The notes beneath the pieces were generated by a model. The model did not search any database. It was not told the DNA's origin and saw only the letters and a list, made by a program, of their open reading frames with translations. Below, piece after piece: positions 1 through 8,110 of a stretch of DNA of 22,026 nt. The stretch is from a virus. The stretch is taken from IMG/VR virus record IMGVR_UViG_3300030329_003493, positions 6,375 to 28,400 of that record. One strand, 5' to 3'. The position numbers and the translations under genes were made by a program. Numbering within the stretch: position 1 is the first letter of the stretch; the number at the start of each line of letters is the position of its first letter.

Positions 1-1969
1 ATTGATTAGCAAGTTTTATACTTCTAATTTCTCTAAGATCAATAGCATCTTCAAGTTCTATAGTTTGTTGTTGAAGAGCCATTTGAATATTATTTTCAAG
101 TATAGCTTTTTCCTCTTCATCTGGTGAAAGTTCTATAAATATACCAAAGTCATATAAATGTAATTCAGACATTTCATTTAATGTGGCTACATTATGACTA
201 CCAATTGCTTGTATAAAAGCATCTGCTGTTGGTGAGTATTCCAGTATATCAGATATTCTAAGTGATAAACATTCAGCCATCTCTGCCGTTAAATATAATC
301 CAGATTGCAATATGTGCCTTGTAGCTGTATTAGAATTAGCTGCTGCTATTTTTTGTATACCTACTAAAGCATTTTTATCTGGCATACTGCCGTCTCTAGC
401 TTCATTTAATCCAGTAGTATCTCTTATCATTTGTAGATAATAATTATAATTAGCTATCAACGCTTGCATTTTATGACCGCCTGCGCTACTTTGTATTTCT
501 TGAATTGGTACTTTACCAGGATTCATATCACCTTCACTCGTAAACGATCTACCTATAATACTACCAGTTTGGAAGAACATGTTTAAAGCTTCTTGTGGAT
601 TATAATTAGTACCATTGCCTAAATCTATTTCAGCAAGTCCATCTGCATCTAAATATACACCATCTGGAACCATTCTTGATAATACTTGTTGTAGTTTTAA
701 ATGTGTTAGTTGAATCATATCAGCAAAACCAGTTATTCTACTTACTAATGATTCTATTTTACCATTATACATTCTAGGAGCAACAATAGCATAACTCATT
801 TTAACTTTTGTAAAATCACTTTTAGGGCGCATCATATTTTTTGCCATCTCCCATTTAAGTAATTTATTAGTACCTAAAACTAAAGCTCCCTCATATAAGC
901 ATTCTATAGATCTTAATACTCTAGTATATCCACCTTCTTTATCTCTTGGAGGATTAAAACTATCATCTTTTGGTATAACTTTTTCAGCACCAGTACTAGT
1001 TTCTTTTATCTTATAAACCTCATTCATGTAAGTTTTATAATTGAAATATAAAATCTGTACTTTGTTATTATCTTCTTTGTCAGCAGAGAATCTACTATTA
1101 TGACTATTTCTAGTTGTTTTTTTATTATTCATTATTTCCTCAAGATCACTTTCTGTTAAATGAGGAAATTGTTTAGCTAATTCATTTACTGGTATAGATT
1201 TAGTTTCACCAACATAATATATATCATCAAAATAAGGGGAGTCTGTATGAGAGTAAACAAGATTGGCTGGATCTACATATTCTACTGTAGCGCCTTCTGA
1301 TGTTGTAAAATTTGTTTTAACTGCGCCAATACCTAAAACAGTTAAATCATAATAAAATCTTTTTTTAGTAAGTTCGTATTTACTACCTTCAAAAAGAACT
1401 TTTAAAGCCTGTTCTTCTGCTAATTCAACAGCTTGTTTATAATTAAGCTGCATATGTAATTGTAGTTCTTCAGTATCTTTTGGAATGTCTAAGTCCTCAG
1501 GAGTTTCTCTCATGTTGATACCAAAATTATCCATAACATCGTTATTAAATTCTTGTAACCGCATGTCATTTATAATACTCTCCATATATTGTGTTCGCTT
1601 TTCAATACCATTAGGAGATTGTGAATACGCTTTTATATCATAAGTTCTTTCAGCTATACCATTTACAACTATATCTACAAATTTAGGGATAATTGGAACT
1701 GGTGTCCAATCTAAATTAAGATAGGATAAATCACCATTTATAGATAACTCATCCTTATACTTTCTTATAGATTGTTCACCTCTAGCGTACAATCTTAATC
1801 TATGAAAATTATTTTGGTTACTTCTATATTTATTATAGTTAACCTTATCGTTATTAAACCACTCTTGCTCAATAGCTTTAGCTACTTTTAAGCCATAATC
1901 ATAACTTAACTTCTCAGCATCACTTACTGTTTGACTAGGAAAATAACTTTTTATAACAGACTCTGCCAT
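1..1969 (-). CDS. Portal protein (C-terminus beyond window edge)
   Basis: The reading frame is open from the ATG at 1969 down to base 1 with no stop, about 656 residues, so only the C-terminal end is missing. It starts MAESVIKSYF. An early segment reads LDWTPVPIIPKFVDIVVNG. The middle has VEYVDPANLVYS and DSPYFDDIYYVGE, and the later part has DTTGLNEARDGSMPDKNAL, followed by a long helical stretch. This layout fits portal proteins of podo- and siphovirus-like marine phages, which form the dodecameric ring through which terminase pumps DNA into the prohead. It begins 5 bases after the large terminase stop, the classic terL-portal order. The call rests on recognition of the sequence style plus position; no single catalytic motif exists for portals. 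Confidence 0.82.
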   Translation of the reverse strand, partial: MAESVIKSYFPSQTVSDAEKLSYDYGLKVAKAIEQEWFNNDKVNYNKYRSNQNNFHRLRLYARGEQSIRKYKDELSINGDLSYLNLDWTPVPIIPKFVDIVVNGIAERTYDIKAYSQSPNGIEKRTQYMESIINDMRLQEFNNDVMDNFGINMRETPEDLDIPKDTEELQLHMQLNYKQAVELAEEQALKVLFEGSKYELTKKRFYYDLTVLGIGAVKTNFTTSEGATVEYVDPANLVYSHTDSPYFDDIYYVGETKSIPVNELAKQFPHLTESDLEEIMNNKKTTRNSHNSRFSADKEDNNKVQILYFNYKTYMNEVYKIKETSTGAEKVIPKDDSFNPPRDKEGGYTRVLRSIECLYEGALVLGTNKLLKWEMAKNMMRPKSDFTKVKMSYAIVAPRMYNGKIESLVSRITGFADMIQLTHLKLQQVLSRMVPDGVYLDADGLAEIDLGNGTNYNPQEALNMFFQTGSIIGRSFTSEGDMNPGKVPIQEIQSSAGGHKMQALIANYNYYLQMIRDTTGLNEARDGSMPDKNALVGIQKIAAANSNTATRHILQSGLYLTAEMAECLSLRISDILEYSPTADAFIQAIGSHNVATLNEMSELHLYDFGIFIELSPDEEEKAILENNIQMALQQQTIELEDAIDLREIRSIKLANQ

Positions 1970-1974
1970 ATTTA

Positions 1975-4188
1975 TTATTTGATTATTTGTGAATTACTTC
2001 CAGTATTTTTATACTTAGAAATATGTATATTTAAATTTGGTTTTTCAATTTTTGCATTTGGTCTATATAGATGTCTATTACATGCCATCACTGCTAATCC
2101 ACTACTTATAGTAGCGTCATGTTTTGTCCTTTTATTTATATCGAACTTAGCCCAATCATTTAACAAATCGTTAAAATATAGACTACCAAATGTCCCATCT
2201 TGTTTCATACCCACGTGATCTTGTATGTACATCTCAATAGCTGCAGCGTGAGCTTGTTTTATATCTTCACTGGAGTTGGGAATACCTCCAATTTCTTTTT
2301 CCGCAACAGATAACTTATTCCAAAGTTTATCAGGTCTATTCATACTAAACCCTCTATAACCCCTTCTTCTAAGATAATACAATAATCTAGGTTTATTATT
2401 CTCTGCAAGTATAGGCATTCCATAAAATACTAACGCCATTAAAACATCTTCAAAAAAAGTTTCTGCTGTTGGTGGTCTAGATAAATATTCTAAAAAGAAT
2501 GTATTAGCTGGAGAATCCTCCATGCTAAATTTAGTTAAACCGTGTAAAGCTCCTTTAGATCCAATACCATCAACAGTTCCTGATATATCATAAGAGTCAC
2601 AACCAAATGCTCCCATATGTTCGTTACCAGGATACTTTATACCGTTTTTTATAATAATTTTATTTTGTAAATTCTGTGGCGGTGTCCAACTTATTTTAAA
2701 TCTACCTTTATTATCTGGATAAAATATAACTTGCGTATCTTTTACCCCATTCACCCATTGAAAATTACCTCTTGTTATCCCTAATGTTCTAGACATTTCT
2801 TCGTTATAATCTATCTGCTCGTATATCTTAACAAGATTAAATATACTATTTTTTGTCTCATCACGAAAAGCGTGTTCTGTAGTTCTTGGAAATTGGCGGT
2901 AAAATTCGTTCAACGCATCTTGATCGCCTTTTAATCCTTCTGCCTCATTATTCCAGTGATCTATTACACCTACATCTATTAGTTCGCCGTCTGGGGCAAA
3001 TATATCTGTGTCAGGAGTAGTAAATACAGGAACTCCGTGTTCATCAATAAAGCCTTCGTAGTTCCATTCCATTGGGATAAACAGAGAGTATAAGCCAGAT
3101 TTTGTTTGACCGTTTCTATTTCTTTGAGTGACATCGGATGCGTTGTATAGTTTTTTAAAATTTTCTCCACCTTTATCTAATGCGTTAGAAGTCGAACCCA
3201 TCATACATTTACCTATAATCCTACTACCTAATCGTAAACATGTTTTGGTTACTCTCCAGTTATTTAATATATTATCAGGCCTCTCCCATTTACCACTTTC
3301 ATCATGTACTAATAATGCTAGTTTTTCACCGTCATAACTATTATCACCAGTATTCTTCCAATCAATAGTTGTATCTAATCCTTGTATATCTTCTAATTTT
3401 TCATTAGCTGTTATTTTCTTTCTAGTAAATTTACTAGCTGGAACCCTATAAGCTAATTCTGTTTTTGGTCGATCCATACCGTCTTGAATCGGTTTAAAGA
3501 AAAATGGATAGTTTATACTAATTGGTACTACTTTATCAGTAAACATTTTCTTAGCATCTGCACCAGTTTTAGAAAGTATCCCATATCTACTATCACTTGA
3601 AATAGTAGCTAAATTAACTGCTTCTGCAGAAGACATAAAAGAAAACCCTGAACGTCTGTTCTTTAGATAACACATTCCATAACATCTTTTATCAGCTTTA
3701 CAAGCTTCCCAAAATATAAAGAATAATCTATTGGCTTCTCTAAAATCTGGAGCTCCTACATCAATTTTACTCCATTGAAGATACATATAGTGTGTACCTG
3801 TTATATATGTCGCCTTACTATTATTAGTAAACCAAAATCCTTCTTCTCTTCTTTTAAACTCTTCGTCTATATAATCAAACCATTGATCTTTAGCTTCTTC
3901 TGGATAACTTCTCCAATCAAATATATTCTTAAGTTTAGCTAAATCTTTAGGTTGATCAATTTTAACCCATTTGTTTTTTTCGTGTTTAAAAACATTAATT
4001 GGTTTAGGTAAGGCTATTCTTAAACCTTGTATTTCATATATTTCACCTATTTGACCAGTTTTAGATATAACAATAATATCATGTTCTTTATTATATCCAT
4101 ACTTCCATTTCTTACCTTTATTCATACGACTTATAGTGGTATGCTTTATAGGTTCAATTATTTTTAGCAGATCTTGCTCGTAACTCAT
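1975..4188 (-). CDS. terL: Terminase large subunit (packaging ATPase-nuclease)
   Basis: This 737-aa protein has the two-domain plan of large terminases, which translocate DNA into the prohead using ATP and cut it with an RNase H-like nuclease. In the ATPase half, KNRRSGFS (176-183) sits where the Walker A loop should be, LALLVHDE (290-297) is a Walker B with the catalytic glutamate, and GST (331-333) is the coupling motif III. In the nuclease half, D531 (GAFGCDSYD), E580/D581 (FFEDVLMAL) and D691 (KHDATISSG) are the likely metal-binding acidic residues. The Walker A loop lacks the usual lysine before the final S/T; R178/R179 upstream may replace it, as in other degenerate terminases. Its ATG overlaps the stop of the preceding 91-aa gene (ATGA), so the two are translationally coupled. 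Confidence 0.93.
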   Translation of the reverse strand: MSYEQDLLKIIEPIKHTTISRMNKGKKWKYGYNKEHDIIVISKTGQIGEIYEIQGLRIALPKPINVFKHEKNKWVKIDQPKDLAKLKNIFDWRSYPEEAKDQWFDYIDEEFKRREEGFWFTNNSKATYITGTHYMYLQWSKIDVGAPDFREANRLFFIFWEACKADKRCYGMCYLKNRRSGFSFMSSAEAVNLATISSDSRYGILSKTGADAKKMFTDKVVPISINYPFFFKPIQDGMDRPKTELAYRVPASKFTRKKITANEKLEDIQGLDTTIDWKNTGDNSYDGEKLALLVHDESGKWERPDNILNNWRVTKTCLRLGSRIIGKCMMGSTSNALDKGGENFKKLYNASDVTQRNRNGQTKSGLYSLFIPMEWNYEGFIDEHGVPVFTTPDTDIFAPDGELIDVGVIDHWNNEAEGLKGDQDALNEFYRQFPRTTEHAFRDETKNSIFNLVKIYEQIDYNEEMSRTLGITRGNFQWVNGVKDTQVIFYPDNKGRFKISWTPPQNLQNKIIIKNGIKYPGNEHMGAFGCDSYDISGTVDGIGSKGALHGLTKFSMEDSPANTFFLEYLSRPPTAETFFEDVLMALVFYGMPILAENNKPRLLYYLRRRGYRGFSMNRPDKLWNKLSVAEKEIGGIPNSSEDIKQAHAAAIEMYIQDHVGMKQDGTFGSLYFNDLLNDWAKFDINKRTKHDATISSGLAVMACNRHLYRPNAKIEKPNLNIHISKYKNTGSNSQIIK

Positions 4189-4460
4189 TTCGATCTTCCT
4201 TCTGCGAATCCTTTAAATACTCTTTCTTTTTTCTCTTCAGGTTCTTTACCATCAAGAATATTCTCTTCTTCTTGGATTCTATTAAGTATTTCAAATGCGT
4301 CAAATATAGCTAGTTTTTTAGTAGCCGCGGCATTCTTTAATCTATCAGCAGATATATCATCATCAGAATCAACAATAGCTTCTTTAGCTACTTTAATTAA
4401 TTCCTCAACTGCTTTGTGTCCAGCTTGGATTATGCGTTTCTTCGTTTCCTTGATATTCAT
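4185..4460 (-). CDS. Small helical protein, possible terminase small subunit
   Basis: A 91-aa, charged, almost wholly helical protein (KAVEELIKVAKEAI, then LKNAAATKKLAIFDAFEIL, then a Lys/Glu-rich tail). It lies immediately before terL with an ATGA overlap, the usual place of the small terminase subunit that recognises the packaging site. No clear helix-turn-helix is visible, so the function is inferred from position and size only. Its first 56 bases overlap the end of the upstream 196-aa gene in another frame. That is long for a phage overlap, but no later in-frame ATG is available. Confidence 0.55.
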   Translation of the reverse strand: MNIKETKKRIIQAGHKAVEELIKVAKEAIVDSDDDISADRLKNAAATKKLAIFDAFEILNRIQEEENILDGKEPEEKKERVFKGFAEGRSK

Positions 4461-4995
4461 AATTGATTGTAATTAAATTTGATAAAATTCTATAAAGTTT
4501 TTGACCATCTATTATAAACTCGCATTGTGTTTTTGGTTTATAACCTATAAGATCTCCAACCTTAACAGTTCCATCTGAATATTTAACGATACCTTGCGAT
4601 GGTTTTTCAGATTTAATATTAAATTGATCTATAGCTTTTAACGGTTTTACAAAACAATAACCTTTTGGTACTTTCCATTCATCGTTCCTTTTATATAAAA
4701 ATATTTGATCTTTTGTTATAAGGTACGTATTTTCGTCAAAATAACATTTACTATTTTTTTCCTCACCCTTAACGTTGTGCCATCTTCTAAAAACATTAAA
4801 ATGTATAATTATTTCGTCTCCAGGTTTTATATCTGTATCACCTATTATTGGAGTAGATATAACTTTTGCTAATCTATTTACAAATTGATGATTAAAAATC
4901 TCAGTATTTAATATAAGATTTTTATCACCAACTTTTTTAGTATTATTATATCTTTCTCCTATTGGTGTTACAACAAAGTTGTAAACGCTTTTCAT
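4405..4995 (-). CDS. Probable tandem GroES-fold protein (two barrels)
   Basis: A 196-aa protein whose two halves can each be laid over the GroES barrel. Half 1 (about 4-104) has YNFVVTPIGER where GroES has its first strand, then LAKVIS, DIKPGDEIII (GroES: DVKVGDIVIF) and FDENTYLITKDQIFLYK (GroES: IDNEEVLIMSESDILAI). Half 2 (about 110-182) repeats this with GYCFVKPLK, QGIVKYSDG, TVKVGDLIGYKP and IIDGQKLYRILSNLITINYE. A short basic insert (HNVKGEEKNSKC, 73-84) lies before the last strand of half 1. The match was made by eye and is structural rather than strongly sequence-based. A separate, more ordinary GroES gene lies at 9061-9318, so this may be an accessory co-chaperonin or a virion protein that reuses the fold. 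Its ATG overlaps the previous stop (TAATG). Confidence 0.65.
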   Translation of the reverse strand: MKSVYNFVVTPIGERYNNTKKVGDKNLILNTEIFNHQFVNRLAKVISTPIIGDTDIKPGDEIIIHFNVFRRWHNVKGEEKNSKCYFDENTYLITKDQIFLYKRNDEWKVPKGYCFVKPLKAIDQFNIKSEKPSQGIVKYSDGTVKVGDLIGYKPKTQCEFIIDGQKLYRILSNLITINYEYQGNEETHNPSWTQSS

Positions 4996-5216
4996 TAGTA
5001 TTCTAAGTTATACTCTACAGATACAGCCATGTTTTTATTAAAGTCTTTCCAAGGTAAAACATCTTTATCCTTTCTAATATAAACAGAAAACTTATCGTCT
5101 TCTTCTATTATATCACAAATAGTATGACCTCCATAAACCTCTTGTCCAACAGCATAGTGCATAGCGTCGTTTTTATAGTCTTTACCTACACTAATCTTTC
5201 TTATCAGTTTCGCCAT
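4995..5216 (-). CDS. Hypothetical small phage protein (73 aa)
   Basis: A 73-aa, lysine-rich protein (MAKLIRKISVGKDYKNDAMHY...) with alternating charged and hydrophobic residues that suggest a small beta-rich fold: YAVGQEVYGG, then TICDIIEEDDKFSVYIRK. I do not recognise a family with certainty. Its stop overlaps the next gene start (TAATG), and its own start lies within the end of the upstream 99-aa gene by 26 bases, so it is part of the compact leftward assembly operon. Gene order places it just upstream of the GroES-like/terminase block. Confidence 0.75.
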   Translation of the reverse strand: MAKLIRKISVGKDYKNDAMHYAVGQEVYGGHTICDIIEEDDKFSVYIRKDKDVLPWKDFNKNMAVSVEYNLEY

Positions 5217-5490
5217 TGTTTTTTGGGTAATTGATTATACCATCATTTATATTGATATCGAAAGTACCGTACTGATCTACAAATTCTGCTTGTAATTTAG
5301 CTAGAGTTGTTCTAGTTTCCGTTGCTTTATGTAAAAGTTCATGTTTTTGAACTTCTAAACCGCCTATTTCAAAATTACATTGATTAAGTCCACTTACTGT
5401 TTCTTGAACCTTTTTAAGTTGTTCGTCAGTAATTTTCTCTGGTTTTAAGTCTACTATCTTTTCTTTTTTTGGTGTTTTTCTTTTTGCCAT
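5191..5490 (-). CDS. Hypothetical coiled-coil protein (99 aa)
   Basis: A 99-aa protein with a basic N-terminus (MAKRKTPKKEKIVDLK), a central helical stretch with heptad character (ITDEQLKKVQETV ... LEVQKHELLHKATETRTTLAKLQAEF, about 21-70), and a short C-terminal beta segment (GTFDININDGIINYP). This is the look of a small scaffold- or tape-like accessory protein, but no function can be assigned. It overlaps the following 73-aa gene by 26 bases. An A/T-rich leader without a Shine-Dalgarno precedes the ATG. Confidence 0.75.
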   Translation of the reverse strand: MAKRKTPKKEKIVDLKPEKITDEQLKKVQETVSGLNQCNFEIGGLEVQKHELLHKATETRTTLAKLQAEFVDQYGTFDININDGIINYPKNNGETDKKD

Positions 5491-5522
5491 TTTATTTAAT
5501 TTAAGTTAATTATTTGTTTTAT

Positions 5523-6116
5523 TTATTCTCCGAAATATACTATAATACCACCATCAGTATCATCTGATTGCATAGATACAGAATCCCATCTACCATATAT
5601 AGTCATACCCGCTGGAAACACATTATCATTTGCTACTGTTAAACCACCAACACCAACACCATTAACGTATTGATCATTTGGTCTTTTAAATACTAAAGTT
5701 TCGTCATTTGTTATAGCTACACTTGCGCTTATTTGTATTTCTTTTGTATTATCTCCATCTGGATCTAAAGCAGCAACAGTACCGTGTAAAACACCAGTAG
5801 CCCCATCATATACCTCGTCACCAACTTTTATTTGACTTTCGTTACTTACATTATTTTCTTGATCAAATATAATTTTATTTGTAGTAGCATTACTTTGATT
5901 TACGGTTCTAGTAAAACTACCAGTTGAATGTGCAGAAGCCGCCGTGTTTATAGTTTTTGTAGAATCTTTCGCTATTAAAGCTGATAACACTGTTGCTCCC
6001 ATAAACTGTATACCTATAATACTTTGTCCTTCTGGAGCTGTTATAGTATTTGCCGCATCACTTACAAAAGCTGATCCTGTTATTCTTGACGAGAAATCTT
6101 GTCCTGTTAATCCCAT
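5523..6116 (-). CDS. Probable virion structural protein, beta-rich (197 aa)
   Basis: A 197-aa, Ala/Thr/Gly/Asp-rich protein with few lysines and many predicted short beta strands. Examples are SIIGIQFMGATVLSALIA, IKVGDEVYDGATGVLHGTV and a final AGMTIYGRWDSVSM ... GGIIVYFGE strand pair. Low-charge, turn-rich, cysteine-free sequences of this kind are typical of phage virion proteins such as head decoration or fibre-base proteins. It lies between the holin-like gene and the packaging genes in the leftward late operon. Which virion part it forms cannot be told from sequence alone. Confidence 0.7.
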   Translation of the reverse strand: MGLTGQDFSSRITGSAFVSDAANTITAPEGQSIIGIQFMGATVLSALIAKDSTKTINTAASAHSTGSFTRTVNQSNATTNKIIFDQENNVSNESQIKVGDEVYDGATGVLHGTVAALDPDGDNTKEIQISASVAITNDETLVFKRPNDQYVNGVGVGGLTVANDNVFPAGMTIYGRWDSVSMQSDDTDGGIIVYFGE

Positions 6117-6120
6117 AATT

Positions 6121-6513
6121 TTATTTTTTTACTTTTTCTAGTGATCTACCGCCAAAATAGGCACCGATCACGGTTATTAATACTAGTTGTAATAAATCCA
6201 CCCATGAAGCTTTAACCTCAAAAGCAATAACTCCAGCATCGATAAATACTAATAATACTGTAGATACTACTAGGAATATTAAAACTAGTGGTCTTATATT
6301 TTTACTTAACCAAGAATCAGATGCCATATCCATTTTCCATCTCTCAGTTATATTTTTTTCCATCTCTATTTCATAACTAGAGATAAGTTCTTTGACTTTT
6401 CTTTCTGCTTCAAGTTTTTCTTCTTTACTAGTAGTAAGATTGTCTATGACACCACCTACTCCTTTTACGAGCTCTGTAGCTCCACTTGAAAATATTTTAC
6501 TTAATACACTCAT
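6121..6513 (-). CDS. Holin of the 3-TM (GTA-type) superfamily
   Basis: A 130-aa protein. Residues 1-60 are amphipathic and charged (KEEKLEAERKVKELISSYEIEME), followed by ERWKMDMASDSWLSKNIRP, then a strong transmembrane segment (about 75-98), a short polar loop, a second hydrophobic segment (about 104-120) and the ending GGRSLEKVKK. The WLSKNIRP...GGRSLEK arrangement is characteristic of the Holin_3TMs / GTA holin family. These proteins form membrane lesions that time host lysis by releasing or triggering an endolysin. No endolysin is recognised next to it. It sits 4 bases after the previous gene in the late operon, fitting late expression. Confidence 0.78.
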   Translation of the reverse strand: MSVLSKIFSSGATELVKGVGGVIDNLTTSKEEKLEAERKVKELISSYEIEMEKNITERWKMDMASDSWLSKNIRPLVLIFLVVSTVLLVFIDAGVIAFEVKASWVDLLQLVLITVIGAYFGGRSLEKVKK

Positions 6514-6523
6514 AATTTAATTT

Positions 6524-6763
6524 TTAATATCCACCACTAGATCCTCCAGTAGGAGGTGTATAAGCGGTTTGTACGTTTTGAGGAACTGGTCCACCATTAA
6601 CAGATGTTACAGCTTGATTATGTGTACTACCTGCCATATAACCTGTTTGTCCTTGAAAAACGTGCGTATGTACTCCCGTTAATCCGTATTGCATACCCCA
6701 GTCCATAGCTTTTTGTGCAGTTGAAAATAAAGGTATACCATCTATTCTTGTTATTATACTCAT
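6524..6763 (-). CDS. Hypothetical His/Gly-rich small protein (79 aa)
   Basis: A 79-aa protein with a folded N-terminal part (RIDGIPLFSTAQKAMDWGMQYGL), a histidine- and glycine-rich middle (GVHTHVFQGQTGYMAGSTHN) and a flexible Gly/Pro/Ser-rich tail ending in tyrosine. The HTH...GxTGYMAG pattern looks like small virion-associated proteins of marine phages, possibly metal-binding through its histidines. No function is known to me. Its start overlaps the stop of the HEXXH protein upstream, so the two are coupled. Confidence 0.7.
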   Translation of the reverse strand: MSIITRIDGIPLFSTAQKAMDWGMQYGLTGVHTHVFQGQTGYMAGSTHNQAVTSVNGGPVPQNVQTAYTPPTGGSSGGY

Positions 6764-7191
6764 GCCGAATGATTTCCGTTATCAGCGTCGTCTTCCCAAG
6801 GAAAACCTTTGTGTCCAGCTTCTTTCCATCTACCTTCTATAAGTATCATATCTTTTCCATTTCTAGTTTCTCTAGGAAAAACTTCACCATTATATTTTAT
6901 GTAATCGTCTCCGTATTCTAATTTTCCAATCTTTATGTCAGTAGCATGTCTCATTTCGTGATTTATAACCTGTCTTTCTTCAAAACTATTAGGTTCTAAT
7001 TTATCACTTATATATATACTACCATCCATATTAGCTTCACCTAAAATTCCAGATGCTAATGGTTTTCTAATAATAGGTGTACCAGGTACAGATACGTCTG
7101 GATTACCAGATTCTCTATGAAATCGAAACTTTGTTTTGATCTCACCGCTTACAGCGTAATTACCTCTTTCTGTTCCTAGTTTAAATCCCAT
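6760..7191 (-). CDS. Possible zinc metallopeptidase-like protein (HEMRH)
   Basis: A 143-aa protein with INHEMRHATD at about 76-85, giving the HEXXH zinc-binding signature (H78, E79, H82) in a helix preceded by the charged segment NSFEERQV. A strand GSIYISDKL precedes it, as in many zincins. A third zinc ligand is not certain; D85 or a downstream glutamate or histidine could serve. The N-terminus (MGFKLGTERG) faintly resembles the FKM-x-G motif of the small proteins upstream. Position among virion genes suggests a virion-borne or assembly protease, but catalysis is inferred from the motif alone and the protein could be a non-enzymatic relative. Confidence 0.6.
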   Translation of the reverse strand: MGFKLGTERGNYAVSGEIKTKFRFHRESGNPDVSVPGTPIIRKPLASGILGEANMDGSIYISDKLEPNSFEERQVINHEMRHATDIKIGKLEYGDDYIKYNGEVFPRETRNGKDMILIEGRWKEAGHKGFPWEDDADNGNHSA

Positions 7192-7200
7192 TATCTATCT

Positions 7201-7662
7201 TTATCTTTTAGGCATAAGATAATCTATAACATTACCTACAGCTTCAGTTACTCCAAGATCTTTCCCAATTCCAAACCAGGTTCCTTTCTTTTTCTTTATT
7301 TTCTCCTTCTTCTTTGTATAAGTTTTGGGGTCTATACTTTCTACAGGATTTACAGGACCCGTTCCTCCTTCCGGCCCCGAGAACGGATCTCCTTCTCCAG
7401 GTGGCACTCCTCCTTCCGATATCTTTCCTAGTTTCGCATCAGGAGATGATTGTTGAGCAAGAACTTCTTTCAATGCTTTTTTCTTTCCTTCACCATTTTT
7501 AGTAACAACTCCTTCACCGTTTTCTACTGGTCCAACCTTTTCTTTTTCCAAAAAGTGTTTTTTCTGTTCTTGTTTTACCGGAGAACTACCCATCATCTTA
7601 AATAATGGTGAGTTACCTGATCTTAACATAAATGGAGATGGATTCTTTTTAAATTCTGGCAT
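7201..7662 (-). CDS. FKM-motif small basic protein (153 aa)
   Basis: A 153-aa, disordered, lysine/glycine/proline-rich protein. Residues 10-30 read PFMLRSGN-SPL-FKMMGSSPVK and align without gaps to residues 5-25 of the otherwise different 154-aa protein at 13697-14161. The middle is low complexity (GVPPGEGDPFSGPEGGTGP), and the C-terminal part has a strong basic stretch (TKKKEKIKKKKG) and a final hydrophobic helix (VTEAVGNVIDYL). No enzyme motif is seen. It is the only clear member of the FKM-motif family located downstream of groEL, close to the holin. A shared targeting or packaging peptide is an inference. Confidence 0.7.
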   Translation of the reverse strand: MPEFKKNPSPFMLRSGNSPLFKMMGSSPVKQEQKKHFLEKEKVGPVENGEGVVTKNGEGKKKALKEVLAQQSSPDAKLGKISEGGVPPGEGDPFSGPEGGTGPVNPVESIDPKTYTKKKEKIKKKKGTWFGIGKDLGVTEAVGNVIDYLMPKR

Positions 7663-7663
7663 A

Positions 7664-8104
7664 TTATCTATCTTTGTCTTTTATCATATCATCTATAGCT
7701 TTATTGTAAACTTTATCTGTATATGATTTATTGTTATAAAATACACTTCGCTCTGAAGTGGGTAAGTCTTCCTCACCTAATAGGATACGATATATCCTAC
7801 TTATCATTTGAGAGCACTTAAAAGAAGTCTTAAATATAGAGTACATTATAGTAGTTCTATTACGATGTCTCCAAGTATCTATCCAACCTCCTTGTCTAAG
7901 TCTATCCCATCTTTGTTTATCCCATGAATAAGTGTAAACTCCGTCCATGAAATCTTTTCGTGTAAATCTTCCTTTACAATCTAAATAAATTAATAATTCT
8001 AAATCTGCGTCTTTTAACCCGTAAGTTTTACAGACCCACTTTCTAGTGAGCCTGTAATACTTAAGGATATTTAATTCACGCAGATCTTGCGCGGTTAATC
8101 TCAT
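7664..8104 (-). CDS. Winged-helix-like protein in virion operon (146 aa)
   Basis: A 146-aa protein whose centre looks like a MarR-type winged helix. A helix DADLELLIYLD (32-42) is followed by FTRKDFMDGV (47-56), a likely recognition helix WDKQRWDRLRQGGW (61-74), and a basic wing IDTWRHRNRTTIMYSI (75-90). A C-terminal helix follows (SQMISRIYRILLGEEDLP). Such domains bind DNA or mediate protein contacts. In this position, among structural genes, a role in the virion or in late regulation is equally possible. The start is set by an ATG 6 bases after the stop of the upstream gene; the stop lies one base before the FKM-motif gene. Confidence 0.65.
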   Translation of the reverse strand: MRLTAQDLRELNILKYYRLTRKWVCKTYGLKDADLELLIYLDCKGRFTRKDFMDGVYTYSWDKQRWDRLRQGGWIDTWRHRNRTTIMYSIFKTSFKCSQMISRIYRILLGEEDLPTSERSVFYNNKSYTDKVYNKAIDDMIKDKDR

Positions 8105-8110
8105 TTAAGA

